A stretch of DNA of 64,000 bases from Chara braunii (lineage: Eukaryota; Streptophyta; Charophyceae; Charales; Characeae): the NCBI GenBank assembly GCA_003427395.1, contig BFEA01000186.1, forward strand, positions 1,867,623-1,931,622. The letters run 5' to 3'. Positions 12,163 through 21,088 of this stretch are shown piece by piece. Below the pieces are notes generated by a model. It was not told where the DNA came from. It was given only the letters and a program-made list of their open reading frames with translations, and did not search any database. A program made the position numbers and the translations under genes. Every line of letters begins with the position of its first letter. Within the stretch, counting starts at the first letter, position 1.

Positions 12163-12484
12163 CTTTTCTTTCAGGAAAGCGATAACCTTTTCCTTCTCCT
12201 TCTGGGCGTATTTCCATCCTGCGTCATTCCATGGGACATGTGGAATCGTATAAATCCTTGCTGGCTTAGCGCTCCGTGTCGCTGAAAGCTATAGCCTTAT
12301 TGCACGTCTTTAGGATTTCTATCACACGTTCCCGCTCCTGTGGGGTAAGGTTCCCATCTCCAATGTCCATCCCTGCTATCCTCTCTTCCGTTAGACGTTG
12401 CGGCTCATTTTTCTTTCTTTCTTTAATTTCCTTTGTGATCTCTTCTTCCGATATTCCTTCCAGTGCAGATCGCTCGCGGCCCAC
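12163..12484 (-). pseudogene. Protease-RT connecting region
   Basis: The 12266-12484 frame reads TPQERERVIEILKTCNKAIAF; the next frame downstream reads IPHVPWNDAGWKYAQKEKEK. These match the segment just before RT in Ty3/gypsy pol, where a conserved hydrophobic helix and an I-x-x-x-P-W block precede the fingers. A frameshift separates them near 12265. The far upstream part is acidic and Lys-rich. Confidence 0.65.
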
Positions 12485-12507
12485 CGCCGCTGGCTTAACC
12501 TTCTGAG

Positions 12508-13403
12508 CTACTCGCTTGTGTCGCTTGGGTAACCCCCCATAGTGGGCCGTGCCCTTAAAAAAGACACAGATACCACGCCGCCAAATTCCTCATCTGCCTC
12601 CTTTGGATTCGAGTTGCCGTCCACTATCAGCCGACTCCCTAAATCCTCCACTTCTACAATCCTGCCTTCTTGTTCTGTGAGCAAAGATCCATACTTCTTC
12701 TCGCGAAATCGCTTCGCGCGGCCGGAGATAGGTAATGACTTAATCCGATCACTGAGTCCCGCTCCTACAGCGAGAGCTGCTCTGTTCTTCGGGTCTCGAG
12801 GCTCCACCGTCTCTATCATAACCCGCGTCTCATCTAGCTTCTTAATGGACAGTGTCTGGCTCCCGTCCGGTCGCTCTATCGTCACCGCATGCACGTGGCT
12901 CAACCACGTCCGTCCGAAGAGCAGGTCAGAGCTGCAGTTCTTGACTGCAAAGACTGGCAGAGTCACTCGTACCCCTTGGACTTCTACGGCTGCCTTGTGA
13001 CAAACTCCTGTGATCTGTTGCTTTCTCCCATCAGCCGTTTCAAGAACTGCAGCTCTGACCTGCTCTTCGGACGGACGTGGTTGAGCCACGTGCATGCGGT
13101 GACTGCAAAGAGTGGCAGAGTCACTCGTACCCCTTGGACTTCTATGGCTGCCTTGTGACAAACTCCTGTGATCTGTTGCTTTCTCCCATCAGCCGTTTCT
13201 ATCTCGAATAAGTATGACCTATCGAGTACCAGTCCAACTTGCTCTGCCAGATCCTCGTCTATAATGACAGTCTCACTGCCGTTATCGATCACAGCATCTA
13301 ATACCGCTTCGTCGTTTAGGATCGCCTCCACGGTCCCACTACCAAGTATGTAAAACTTGTCTGGAGGCACACCTTCCATCTCATCAAGAAGAACTGTCGT
13401 CAT
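12508..13403 (-). pseudogene. Retropepsin-like protease, disrupted by a snap-back duplication
   Basis: The aspartic protease cleaves Gag and Pol. The active-site block reads AVIDNGSETVIIDEDLAEQ, with DNGS in place of the usual DTGS or DSGS. Downstream, the flap-like region GRKQQITGVCHKA and the family's closing block LLFGRTWLSHVHAVTIERPD are present. The gene is broken by a local rearrangement: about 94 bp (12947-13040) is directly repeated at 13105-13199, and 12887-12945 is present inverted at 13043-13101. The frame therefore runs into inverted sequence and stops, while the second copy carries on to the end of the protein. A Lys/Glu-rich connector follows. Confidence 0.8.
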
Positions 13404-13969
13404 GCGATCTGCTCAAGCAGTCACCTCTGATACTGCTACTGTAGGAGCATCCGCCTTAGGGGTCACCTCAACGTCCTCTGATAGAGGTATGCGAGTCTTC
13501 CGCGTGATCATTTATAACTCGTCGCGAGCCGGCTTGGATGTTGCCAGATATTCCAGAATAGAGCACTGCATGGGCTGCCGAAGGGCACGTCTCAGTGGCT
13601 CGACCGTGTCAATCTCATCCAGCGAACTCTTCATCAAGAACTTCTTCACTCCCTGTTTTCGCAGTGAAAGAATAACCTCCTCTCCATCGATCCGCTGTCC
13701 GTCTTTCTCTGCCATCAAGTAATCCGTATCGGTCTTCCTTGATGTAGACCCCCTTGTCGACTTGGTAGCTGCCACACTTATGGGTGTGGTTGCCATATCT
13801 CCTTCGAAAGTTATCTTGATGTTCTGGCTCTTAACCGACTCCTTTCCTTTACTCGGCTTTACTCTCCTTGCTTCAACATTCTCCTTCATCGAAGGGAACA
13901 TCGATACGTTTCCCAGATCATTTGCCCACTTGACGTACTTGCGGTCATCAAGCACGACAAGTCCCTCAT
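13404..13969 (-). pseudogene. Gag-Pol junction region upstream of protease
   Basis: The 13512-13955 frame is the same as the protease frame, separated by TAA (near 13512) and TGA (near 13411). It ends with RRALRQPMQCSILEYLATSK, matching the short helical block found just before the protease in this type of Ty3/gypsy element; the second element in this window has the counterpart PIGHLLSISEQANERML. The frame begins immediately after the gag zinc knuckle and is offset from gag by -1, with gag's stop at 13970-13972. That could be a true -1 frameshift junction or one indel. Confidence 0.6.
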
Positions 13970-13990
13970 CTATTCCCGTTTGAGATCCGG

Positions 13991-14029
13991 GCAGTCTCTC
14001 TTGATATGATCCCCTCTACAGTAGATGCA
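13991..14029 (-). other. Gag zinc knuckle, CX2CX3HX4C variant
   Basis: It reads CIYCRGDHIKRDC. The standard retroviral knuckle is CX2CX4HX4C; here one residue is missing between the second Cys and His. Because the reading frame continues normally through it, this is a one-codon difference, not a frameshift. Confidence 0.75.
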
Positions 14030-14379
14030 AGAGTTCCTGGGAGTGGGTGGCCTGTCGTCTGCGCTCCTGGAGGTCGAACCCCTCGGTGCTCTAGGGTTAG
14101 GGGACTTTGTATACGGATCGGATGACGCGCCGTATCCCCCTCTCTCATTCCTCCCACGCGAATCATTGTGGAAGTCTTCTCCAGATCCTCCTTGCTCATA
14201 TCGTCCCCGTGAGTCATTTCGACGGTCTCCATGGTCGTATCGCCTGCGTGACTCATCGCGTCGATCTCCTCGGTCGTACCACCCCCGCGAATCGTTGCGT
14301 TGTGCCCTTGCGAATCCTCCGCGGTCATACCGTCCGCGCGAGTCATCCCGCCGGTCTCCGTCTCAATCTCCTCTCTCAT

Positions 14380-14520
14380 ATCTGCCACCCCTGTATCCAT
14401 CTCGATCCGACCTCTCATATCTATCGTCCCTATATCCATCTCGGTCCGATCTCTCATATCTGCCGTCCTTGTATCCATCTCGGTCCGATCTCTCATATCT
14501 ATCGTCCCTGTATCCGTCTC
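14380..14520 (-). repeat. 39-bp tandem repeat in gag
   Basis: About four copies of a 39-bp unit encode 13-residue repeats rich in Asp, Arg and Tyr. The unit length is a multiple of three, so the frame is kept. Confidence 0.85.
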
Positions 14521-16003
14521 GCCGACCCTGATCTGTCTCCCACCGGCCGCGAGAGTCACCTCGATCCCCATCAGCCTCATAACGAGGGCTACGAGAGTAA
14601 TCATCCAGTCTCCTAGCTCGTCCATGCGTCTCGCGAGCCTTGCGGTCCCGGTCTATCTCATCATCCCTACGTCGCCATGGCTCATTGTCTCTCTCCCTTT
14701 CCCTCGCACGATAATCAGTTAGCGTTCGAGAATTTCTATCCTCGACACTCCTCCAGGAATCGGTGTTCCTACGGTCCCAGCGAAGTGAATAGGGCCCTCC
14801 GGGTTTGTCCCGGTAAGTCGTGGCTCCTGTGGTGGTCACAATCTCTGTAACCTGTCTTGTCAATCCCTTTACCATGTCCCTTATCTCCTTCACTTCCTCG
14901 GCCACCGCTTCATTTTTTTCCGACCAGGGATAGTCCTTGAAATAAGGACATCTATCAGTGGCATACTCCTTATAGAGAGAGAAGTTATGTCTCCTCATTC
15001 TCCTTCATACCAAGTCCTTGTAGTCGTCTGCCTCTGCCTTTATCGCGAGCTTTATGACTTCAGGGAAGTCAAGCTTGTCGCGCGGTAGATCTCTAAGTAT
15101 ACTATTTTGTCTGCCTTTGGACAAGTGTCCGATGAAGATAGTACAACACTCGACCTCTGAGATCTTCCTCTTCTTCATCAGCACGTCAGAGATCTTCTGG
15201 AAACGCTTCCCAAATGCCCGTACGCTCTCATCTTCATCTTGAGTCATAGTCTCAAGGAACTTGATGGAACACTTGTTATCCTCTAATTTGTAAAGCTCAA
15301 TGAGGTTCTTCTTATATGTAGTCCATTTTCCTTATTTCCCTTCCTTTGGTCGGACTTCCTTAACTTCCTTGTCGAGACTTGGATCTATATTGAATAGGAA
15401 GTTTTCTATAATCTCTTCCTTCAACCACTGACTCCGGCTAGCGTGAAGCTCCCACTTCTCCAGATATTCTGTGATACCATAGCCCCTAAAAGTAGGAGGC
15501 TTAGAGGCCTTGTGCGTAATAATATAGCGATCCTTGCTCTCGTAAGGGAGCGGATGTGACTCCCCCGTCTGGGGGTCGAAGACACGCCGGGACGGTGCTC
15601 TATCCCTGTCTTTGTCCCTTCAATATGAATCTCGTGGACTCTCTCTCCAGTCGTCTCTGCGTCTATCCGCCCTGGTTTCCCTTCTTTTATACTCGGGGGA
15701 GCGTCATGTCGTCGCTTCCCGTCGAGCGCTCGAGGTCCCAGTCTTCAAAGTCTCCCCCGACTCTGTCACGACCGGCTCGCCCATTACGTCGGGTTCTCCA
15801 TCATTGGTTAGGTCAGCCAATCTCAACGGCGCTCCCTGCCTAATTCGTTCCTTCAGATCCCTAAGTGCTCGGTTGGGCGATGTCCTATAGTCCTCTCCTG
15901 CTTCACCCGTGGTCGGTTGTGGCCCCATCGTGTTTGGTTCCATAGGCTACTAGAGGTCGTCGTCGCGTACTCACGCCAGGCGTTACAACTCGGGCCTATG
16001 ATA

Positions 16004-16078
16004 GTTGCAGTAGCCCGGACCTGTGACAGAACTCGCAGCCCGGACCTGTGACAAAACTCGCAGCCTGGACCTGTTTAC
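16004..16078 (-). repeat. Three 25-bp tandem repeats just upstream of gag
   Basis: Units at 16004-16028, 16029-16053 and 16054-16078 share CCGGACCTG (CTGGACCTG in the third). They sit between the last accessory ORF and gag, in the region that would hold gag's leader. The LTRs contain degenerate repeats with a similar CCCGGACCTG core. Confidence 0.75.
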
Positions 16079-16419
16079 TTCTCACGGTTCTCGCTCGTCT
16101 CGACTACCCTGATTACCGCCACCAGTACTCCGTTCCGGTCGCGGACCTCGTGCTCACCTTCTTTTCCAAGAATCCCTGTGTCTATGTAAACCTCTCCTTC
16201 GGGATTTGTCAACAAGGTCGCGCCTCTCCTGATCTGCATTACACCCGTGACAGGATCTGTATGCCTGCTGCATATAGCAGTCCCAAGCCTAACCAATGTC
16301 TCCTGACTGGCACCCCTCAAGGGTCCTCGAGCGTCTATCTCCGTCCTCCTCACTAGATCTTCTTGTCCGTCCTGAATCGTGTAGCCCGCGAACGGAGGAA
16401 ACTCTCCTCCTACTGCCAT
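16075..16419 (-). CDS. Accessory ORF k, unknown
   Basis: 114 codons from an ATG at 16419. It is the last ORF before gag, and its 3' end overlaps the edge of the 25-bp repeats. Visible features are GEVYIDTGILGKEGEHEVRD and GVLVAVIRVVETSE, a beta-rich pattern with a charged C-terminus. No family recognised. It lies on the same strand as all element genes, so expression from the same LTR transcript is likely. Confidence 0.5.
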   Translation of the reverse strand: MAVGGEFPPFAGYTIQDGQEDLVRRTEIDARGPLRGASQETLVRLGTAICSRHTDPVTGVMQIRRGATLLTNPEGEVYIDTGILGKEGEHEVRDRNGVLVAVIRVVETSENREK

Positions 16420-16521
16420 CTACAGCCGCCCATCTGACCTCACTGTCCTCCACTATCTTCCCAAGAGCTTACAACCTCTGTCTCTCCTCCTCGAACTCCC
16501 AGACAGCTTCAAGACCATCTG

Positions 16522-17037
16522 CTAGCATCTGAGGAAAGTCAGTGCTATAGCCGCTCGTAATCTCATCGCCGACAACTCCAATATCTCATAGAACGTCTCA
16601 AAATCCCCCTCATCTCCACTATCCTCTATGACCTCTAAAGTCTTTATCGATTCCCTCCTGTATCGGTCGTGAGCGGCTAACACCGTGAGTATCGCTTCGT
16701 CTACTACAAATCTCTCTAGCTCCCCAGCTTTCCTGGCTTCGCTTATCTTCAACCTCTCAGCCTCTCTGCACGTCTCGTACCACGCCCTTATCTGAGGCCG
16801 CTCTTCGAAAGGTGTTACGCGAAGTACGCACTTTATCCTTCGTCCTCCTTCCACTCCAATCCAAAGTCCTGTTCCCCTAGCCTCTCGCAGCGCACGGCGA
16901 AAACACTCTGTCTCCTCAACTATGCACAACCTGGACCGGAGCTGGAGCTCTACGATCACTAACACCAACGGCTCGTCCTGTCTCCCTACCACATGTAAGG
17001 AGTACCTGTTTGTCGTGTATAGTGCAGTCCCGCTCAT
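16522..17037 (-). CDS. Accessory ORF j, unknown 171-residue protein
   Basis: ATG at 17037. The N-terminal part alternates hydrophobic beta-like strands and a charged helix (LVLVIVELQLRSR, then a Glu/Arg helix, then RRIKCVLRVTPFEE). That layout recalls the small ORFs at 17385-17666 and 18498-18734. The remainder is predicted helical and acidic (EDSGDEGDFETFYEILEL). No catalytic motif was seen. It follows the other accessory ORFs on the same strand but in a different frame. It may be a longer member of the same small-protein family; that is inference from pattern only. Confidence 0.55.
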   Translation of the reverse strand: MSGTALYTTNRYSLHVVGRQDEPLVLVIVELQLRSRLCIVEETECFRRALREARGTGLWIGVEGGRRIKCVLRVTPFEERPQIRAWYETCREAERLKISEARKAGELERFVVDEAILTVLAAHDRYRRESIKTLEVIEDSGDEGDFETFYEILELSAMRLRAAIALTFLRC

Positions 17038-17162
17038 GCCCTGCTGCTATCCTCCTGCGTTACCTTGTCCTCTGTTGTAACGTCCTCTGCAGACTTTTCC
17101 TTAGCTCCTTCGTGTGATAGGTTTCTCACCTTTACCCTCTCCAGAAAGTCCGATCTCCACAC

Positions 17163-17354
17163 CTAGATTAACTCTCTATCTTGCCGGAACAGACTCTCTA
17201 ACTCTTTCGTCGCGAGCTCGACCCTACGCAACTTGCCCTCTTCTTGGCACGAACCGTTCTCCCTTATCTTGTTTCCCAACTCCTTTACCTGATTCAACAG
17301 TGACTCTTTAATGCGCTTTCTCACTCTTCCGACCGCCTTACTCTCCTCTTCCAT
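17163..17354 (-). CDS. Accessory ORF i, small charged helical protein
   Basis: 63 codons from ATG at 17354. The sequence is almost entirely Lys, Arg, Glu and Leu with heptad-like spacing (RIKESLLNQVKELGNKIREN), suggesting a coiled coil. No family recognised. It is in the same frame as the ORFs upstream of it. Confidence 0.45.
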   Translation of the reverse strand: MEEESKAVGRVRKRIKESLLNQVKELGNKIRENGSCQEEGKLRRVELATKELESLFRQDRELI

Positions 17355-17384
17355 ACTCCGTCAACATCACTTTCCAGCTCATCC

Positions 17385-17666
17385 TCATACCCTTGCTCTA
17401 GCCTCCGCTACCGTCTCATCGTGGTAGTGCTCCGCGCGCATATAACCATGAGACCATATCATCACATCATAGGAAATCGAGGTCTGGAAGGTCACCTGCA
17501 CCAGTACATTAGCTCTATGCTCGCGGATCAGCTCCCTGGCTCGTAGTCGGCACTCCCTCTCCGTCAAGTCCTCATCTATGTATGCCCGGAGAATCACCGT
17601 CACAGTGTACCCCGTGCTTACCAGTTGCTTATCTAAGCGCACCACAGTTGTCGTTCTCCCCAACAT
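17385..17666 (-). CDS. Accessory ORF h, small alpha/beta protein (family B)
   Basis: 93 codons from ATG at 17666, which lies one codon after the TAG of the preceding ORF and in the same frame. The pattern is a strand (YTVTVILRAYI), a charged helix (ERECRLRARELIREH) and two strands (NVLVQVTFQTS, YDVMIWSHGYM). The ORF at 18498-18734 shows the same order, and pieces of the 45-47 kb cluster resemble both. No known family recognised. The tight stop-start spacing either reflects a former longer fused frame or a polycistronic layout. Confidence 0.5.
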   Translation of the reverse strand: MLGRTTTVVRLDKQLVSTGYTVTVILRAYIDEDLTERECRLRARELIREHRANVLVQVTFQTSISYDVMIWSHGYMRAEHYHDETVAEARARV

Positions 17667-17669
17667 TCC

Positions 17670-18425
17670 CTAAGCTGCGACCTCGAAGAGAAATCTCACA
17701 TCCTCCAGGCCCACATAATCAATCTCCGCTCGTCTCCTGCAGTACCTAATCAGATCGACTGACCTCAAACAGTCCACCCAACAAGTAACGTCTATGATGT
17801 CGTCAAGCGTCTCTCTGCTGGGTGACCCCCACCTTAGACAAATGGCGTAGTACTCTTCCCTGAAACGGGGAGCTAAGCCCTCCCAAAGCGCGTAAAGTGT
17901 GTGGTCCACTGCTACATTCAGACGGTCTACGCTCCCGTAGGTCTGCCCTATTACGAACGCAGGAAGTCCAAATCTCCAACCTTCTCTCGGGTAGAAGGTC
18001 GGATGCGGAGGTCCGTATAACAAGCGACTCCAGTACGACCTTCCTCCAGAGAGTCTCGCCAGTTGCTGATTAACGATCACTTTGGCCAACAACTCGTTTC
18101 TCCACCAAGCCCTGCTGGCCCCTGCGAGTGTCAGTCCTATGTCTAAATCATGAGCTCTGTCCGTTATCAGATGTCCCACCCCTTATAGGTCATGAGTTCT
18201 ATCGGGTCGTCTATCTTTTAGTATCACCGTCCAAAGGAAAAGTCCCTCTGCCAGCCGAGTTCCAAGGTAACGTATCGGAACACAGTCTGTCTCCTCCAGC
18301 CTCACAGGAAGAGGAATATCATATCCAACAACCGTCTCTCTGGGTCTTACAAGTTTCATCACGCTATAGGATTCGGACTCTCGTGAGAGAACATAAGCTA
18401 GCCAAGCCGCCGAGTCACTCCTCAT
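17670..18425 (-). pseudogene. Accessory family A, copy 3 (one in-frame stop)
   Basis: From ATG at 18425 the frame runs about 80 codons to a TAA at 18183, then stays open in the same frame for 169 more codons. The first half has VVGYDIPLPVRLEE and a downstream LFLWTVIL block, matching EGDLVELILPRWPTE and AWLWIYRQH in copy 1. The second half has FGLPAFVIGQTYGSVDRL, matching ILPSFVVDSVFGGLGVIV in copy 1 and LPLFVVEQLWGLGCVVERY in copy 2. The stop is therefore a mutation inside one gene. The function is unknown; no catalytic motif was recognised. The consensus L-P-x-F-V followed by aromatic/Gly and V-V-E suggests a conserved hydrophobic core. Confidence 0.65.
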
Positions 18426-18497
18426 CTCCACTTCACCACTCGATCTGTATCACCCTACTGCCTTCGACGCACCCTATCTCCCGATGTTGCTAACTCC

Positions 18498-18734
18498 TCA
18501 GACAACTCTCCCACTCAGGTTCAGTATGGTCGAGTAGGTGTTGTGCACTCTCCCGTCAGCTCTATGGAAGTAGATAGTAAACTCGACGTATCTCTGGCCT
18601 CTCCGTATCTCTAGGGCATGCTCCGTCATGAGTCTGATCTGTCGCGCAACATTGTCCAACACCTCTTCTTCCCAGCCGCCCGTCTTATCTCGTCGTAATG
18701 AAAGAGTCACTCTCAGTGTATCCCTGTCTGCCAT
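18498..18734 (-). CDS. Accessory ORF e, small alpha/beta protein (family B)
   Basis: 78 codons from ATG at 18734. Order: strand (LRVTLSLRR), charged helix (EEEVLDNVARQIRLMTEHA), strand (YVEFTIYFHRADG), then a final strand (STILNLSG). It resembles ORF h and a frame in the 45-47 kb cluster that reads YVHHYRRTPDGRF. It lies directly upstream of family A copy 3, in the same frame. Function unknown. Confidence 0.5.
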   Translation of the reverse strand: MADRDTLRVTLSLRRDKTGGWEEEVLDNVARQIRLMTEHALEIRRGQRYVEFTIYFHRADGRVHNTYSTILNLSGRVV

Positions 18735-18842
18735 CCCTTCCTACTCTTACTGCCACTCTCGTCTTGCCTAAAGTTTTATCCCCGTGCCTACTAACCGATC
18801 TCCTACTCCCTTCTCCAAGCTACGCCCGGATATGCCCTGCCA

Positions 18843-19957
18843 CTAATCGTCTCGCGCATCTGGCATACCCTCATCTCCATCCTCATCTACCCCCTGACCC
18901 CATGGGATATCCTCTTGTCCCTCGGCCTGAAGGAGATGTCCCCAGCCGTCCTCCTGTGGTCCGTCTATATCGGCGCCAATCTCGCCCTGCCCTGCTTCAG
19001 GCACGTCTCCCCACGATCTCACGTCCTCCCCCCAAGGCTCTGCGTCGCTGAGGCGTTCCCAATCTCGATCGTCTGCGTCCCAACCGAGCTCCTCTCTCTG
19101 AATATATCCCCTGGTAATGCTCCTCCAACTCCCAGATAGAGATGAGGGAAGCAGGCCTATCACCCGGAGTCCCGCTAAAGAGTCGTCCGACCCCCCTCCA
19201 AACTATCCACTGGTCTCTGGACCTCCCTATCTAGTGCCAACCAGAACTCCAAGGGCTGGCTCGAGAAAGAAGAGTGGGGGTCCACTGTAGGCGCTAGAAT
19301 ACGTAAGAACTCAATGAGCTGTATCCCCCTCTCTCCAGTGAGAGGTCCACCTACGAACTGTGCGTAGGCAATCCGGTCCCGGTCCGTCTGCCCTCTAGCT
19401 AGTCCGTCGAGCTCTAGAGCCGCGAAATATCTCTCCACGACGCACCCCAAGCCCCAAAGCTGCTCCACTACAAACAAGGGAAGTCTCATTCGCAGTCCCA
19501 CCGAGGGAAAGGCAAAAGCCCCACCTATCCACAGCGTCACCTGCGTCTCGCGAATTGGACCGTGCAACCTCTCTGTATCAGCGCGGATATCGTCCATCAC
19601 CCCAGATAGGATCGCTCTGGCCTCCTGCTCAGAGTGCCAAAACTCATGCACCAACCCCCCTATGTAGGCTACTCCACTCACCGAACGTGAGTAATAGATG
19701 TGTCATATGACCTCGATACTCGTCGTCCCAGGGACCTGCCATTGCTGAGCATCGAGCTGATATGCCTCAATCGCATATGACCACAGGCGCATATCCGATC
19801 CCAGTCGCGTCGATCTCCAAGTAGAGTAAAATCCAGCCTCAGCTACACTCCTAGCCGGCAAATCAAACTCCAGCACATCGCCCTCCACTACCTCTGGAGG
19901 CCTAGGCCATCTCGCGCTACCGATAGCGAGCTCCACTATACGAGCTTGCTCTACCAT
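18843..19957 (-). pseudogene. Accessory family A, copy 2 (stop and frameshift)
   Basis: From ATG at 19957 the first segment (to 19703) has PPEVVEGDVLEFDLPARS, then GFYSTWRSTRLGSDMRLW, matching copy 1 almost position for position. A single TGA follows and the same frame continues (19702-19175) with the LPLFVVEQLWGLGCVVERY core and IQLIEFLRILAP, again collinear with copy 1 (VQLIELIRSLGD). A frameshift near 19170 leads to the acidic C-terminal part (18843-19163), comparable with the acidic tail of copy 1. The TGA could be CGA changed by deamination. It is the decayed middle member of a tandem amplification. Confidence 0.7.
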
Positions 19958-20041
19958 CGAACCACCTATAAGCACAAGCTGAGGCTATCACTGCTCCCTC
20001 GCAGTCTCCGCTCCTAACTCGTCTCGCCTGTACCCTGCCTC

Positions 20042-21088
20042 CTAGGTCCGGACGGCGACTCCTATCTTGGGAAAGTGGGCGTCCGCAACGTCGATCTCCT
20101 CCTCCGTCTCAGAACTCTCGCCCTCGGAGTCTACCCAGTCAGGCTCCCAGGCCTCCTCGTCGTTGTCGCTCTCCCACCCTTCGTAGTCGTACTCGTCCTC
20201 CACACGATATGGGCGTAGTCCGAGTGTCTGGTAGTATCGACTTAGCTGATACTCATGTATCAGGGGTCCGCTAAGGGCCTCGCTCCACAAACTCTCCCAG
20301 TCATCCCAAAAGAGTCTCCCCGCACAGGTAGCGTACTCTGGTCCTGTCCGGAGCTCGCGATCCAACCAGCTCCAAACGTATGAGGGTGGCGGCACTCCTC
20401 GCTCACAATCGTCCCCTAGCGAGCGGATCAACTCTATCAATTGAACCCTCTCGTCTCCCCAACGGAGCACACCCGTCGTGAGGGAGTAGTATATATAACA
20501 CTCGTCTAAACTACTCCTGACAAACGTCTCCAGCTCCCTATAGGCTAGGTACGACTCCACGATAACTCCTAAGCCTCCAAAGACCGAGTCCACCACGAAA
20601 GAGGGGAGGATAGCTCTCAGGCAAGTACCAGAGTACGGGAAGAACGAGTCTCGCGCTATCAAGAGCTCGCCCGAAACGTTAAAAGGAACCCGACCGTGAA
20701 ACAGGGTCAATGGATCCCGCGCGTCGTCCGCGCGGAACTCATCAATCTTCTGCTGCAAAAAATCCTGGGCCCTGTCGATAATCGAGCTGGCCCCCCTAGT
20801 TGCTAAGCTCAAAGCAGCCCCCTTGGCTGCCTCTTCTCCTAAGTAAAGATAGGCCCGTACTACTCCTCGCATCCGACCCCCATACTCCTCCGTTACATGC
20901 TGTCTGTATATCCATAGCCAAGCATCAGAGGTCAGGAAGACAGACCTCCACTGAAAACCTCTATCGAGGCATTCAGTTGGCCACCTGGGAAGGATGAGCT
21001 CTACCAGGTCGCCCTCTATAAGTTCCGGAGCCTCTATCTCCCACGTGCGGCTAGCCTCGTAGATCTCGATCGGCGCTGGAGGCCACAT
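20042..21088 (-). CDS. Accessory family A, copy 1: intact 348-residue protein of unknown function
   Basis: This is the first and longest accessory ORF after the leader, with ATG at 21088 and no internal stop. Residues about 15-60 form a beta-rich module (EGDLVELILPRWPTE, then FLTSDAWLWIYRQH). Residues about 150-250 form the second module with the ILPSFVVDSVFGGLGVIVE core and a helix (RVQLIELIRSLGDD). The last 50 residues are very acidic, with Asp/Glu/Trp blocks (ESDNDEEAWEPDW). No transmembrane segment, zinc finger or protease/nuclease motif was recognised. It is not Gag, envelope-like or any plant protein I know. Two decayed paralogues follow directly. An envelope, dUTPase, helicase or silencing-suppressor role cannot be inferred from what is visible. 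Confidence 0.75.
   Translation of the reverse strand: MWPPAPIEIYEASRTWEIEAPELIEGDLVELILPRWPTECLDRGFQWRSVFLTSDAWLWIYRQHVTEEYGGRMRGVVRAYLYLGEEAAKGAALSLATRGASSIIDRAQDFLQQKIDEFRADDARDPLTLFHGRVPFNVSGELLIARDSFFPYSGTCLRAILPSFVVDSVFGGLGVIVESYLAYRELETFVRSSLDECYIYYSLTTGVLRWGDERVQLIELIRSLGDDCERGVPPPSYVWSWLDRELRTGPEYATCAGRLFWDDWESLWSEALSGPLIHEYQLSRYYQTLGLRPYRVEDEYDYEGWESDNDEEAWEPDWVDSEGESSETEEEIDVADAHFPKIGVAVRT

Larger units (their letters stand above)
13970..15943 (-). pseudogene. Gag polyprotein (capsid, RD-rich domain, zinc knuckle)
   Basis: One frame runs from ATG at 15943 to TAG at 13970, about 657 codons, broken by TGA at about 15704, 15625, 15005 and 14380 and by TAA near 15325. Most of these stops look like CGA (Arg) changed to TGA. 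Order: a charged N-terminus; the capsid-type region (EYLEKWELHASRSQWL, then YKLEDNKCSIKFLETM and DESVRAFGKRFQKIS); an Arg/Asp-rich domain with four 13-residue repeats (DGYRDDRYERSDR type, 14380-14520, encoded by 39-bp units); and a nucleocapsid zinc knuckle at 13991-14029. It packages the RNA genome in cytoplasmic particles. Confidence 0.8.

Noticed and set aside
13762-14722. Long plus-strand frames opposite gag (Ser/Tyr/Arg-rich, up to 169 codons)
   Set aside because: They are shadows of the RD-rich gag repeats on the other strand.
17670-18179. Separate gene starting at 18179
   Set aside because: The first codon there is GTG, no Met follows, and the frame is continuous with the upstream 18183-18425 segment apart from one TAA; it is the second half of family A copy 3.
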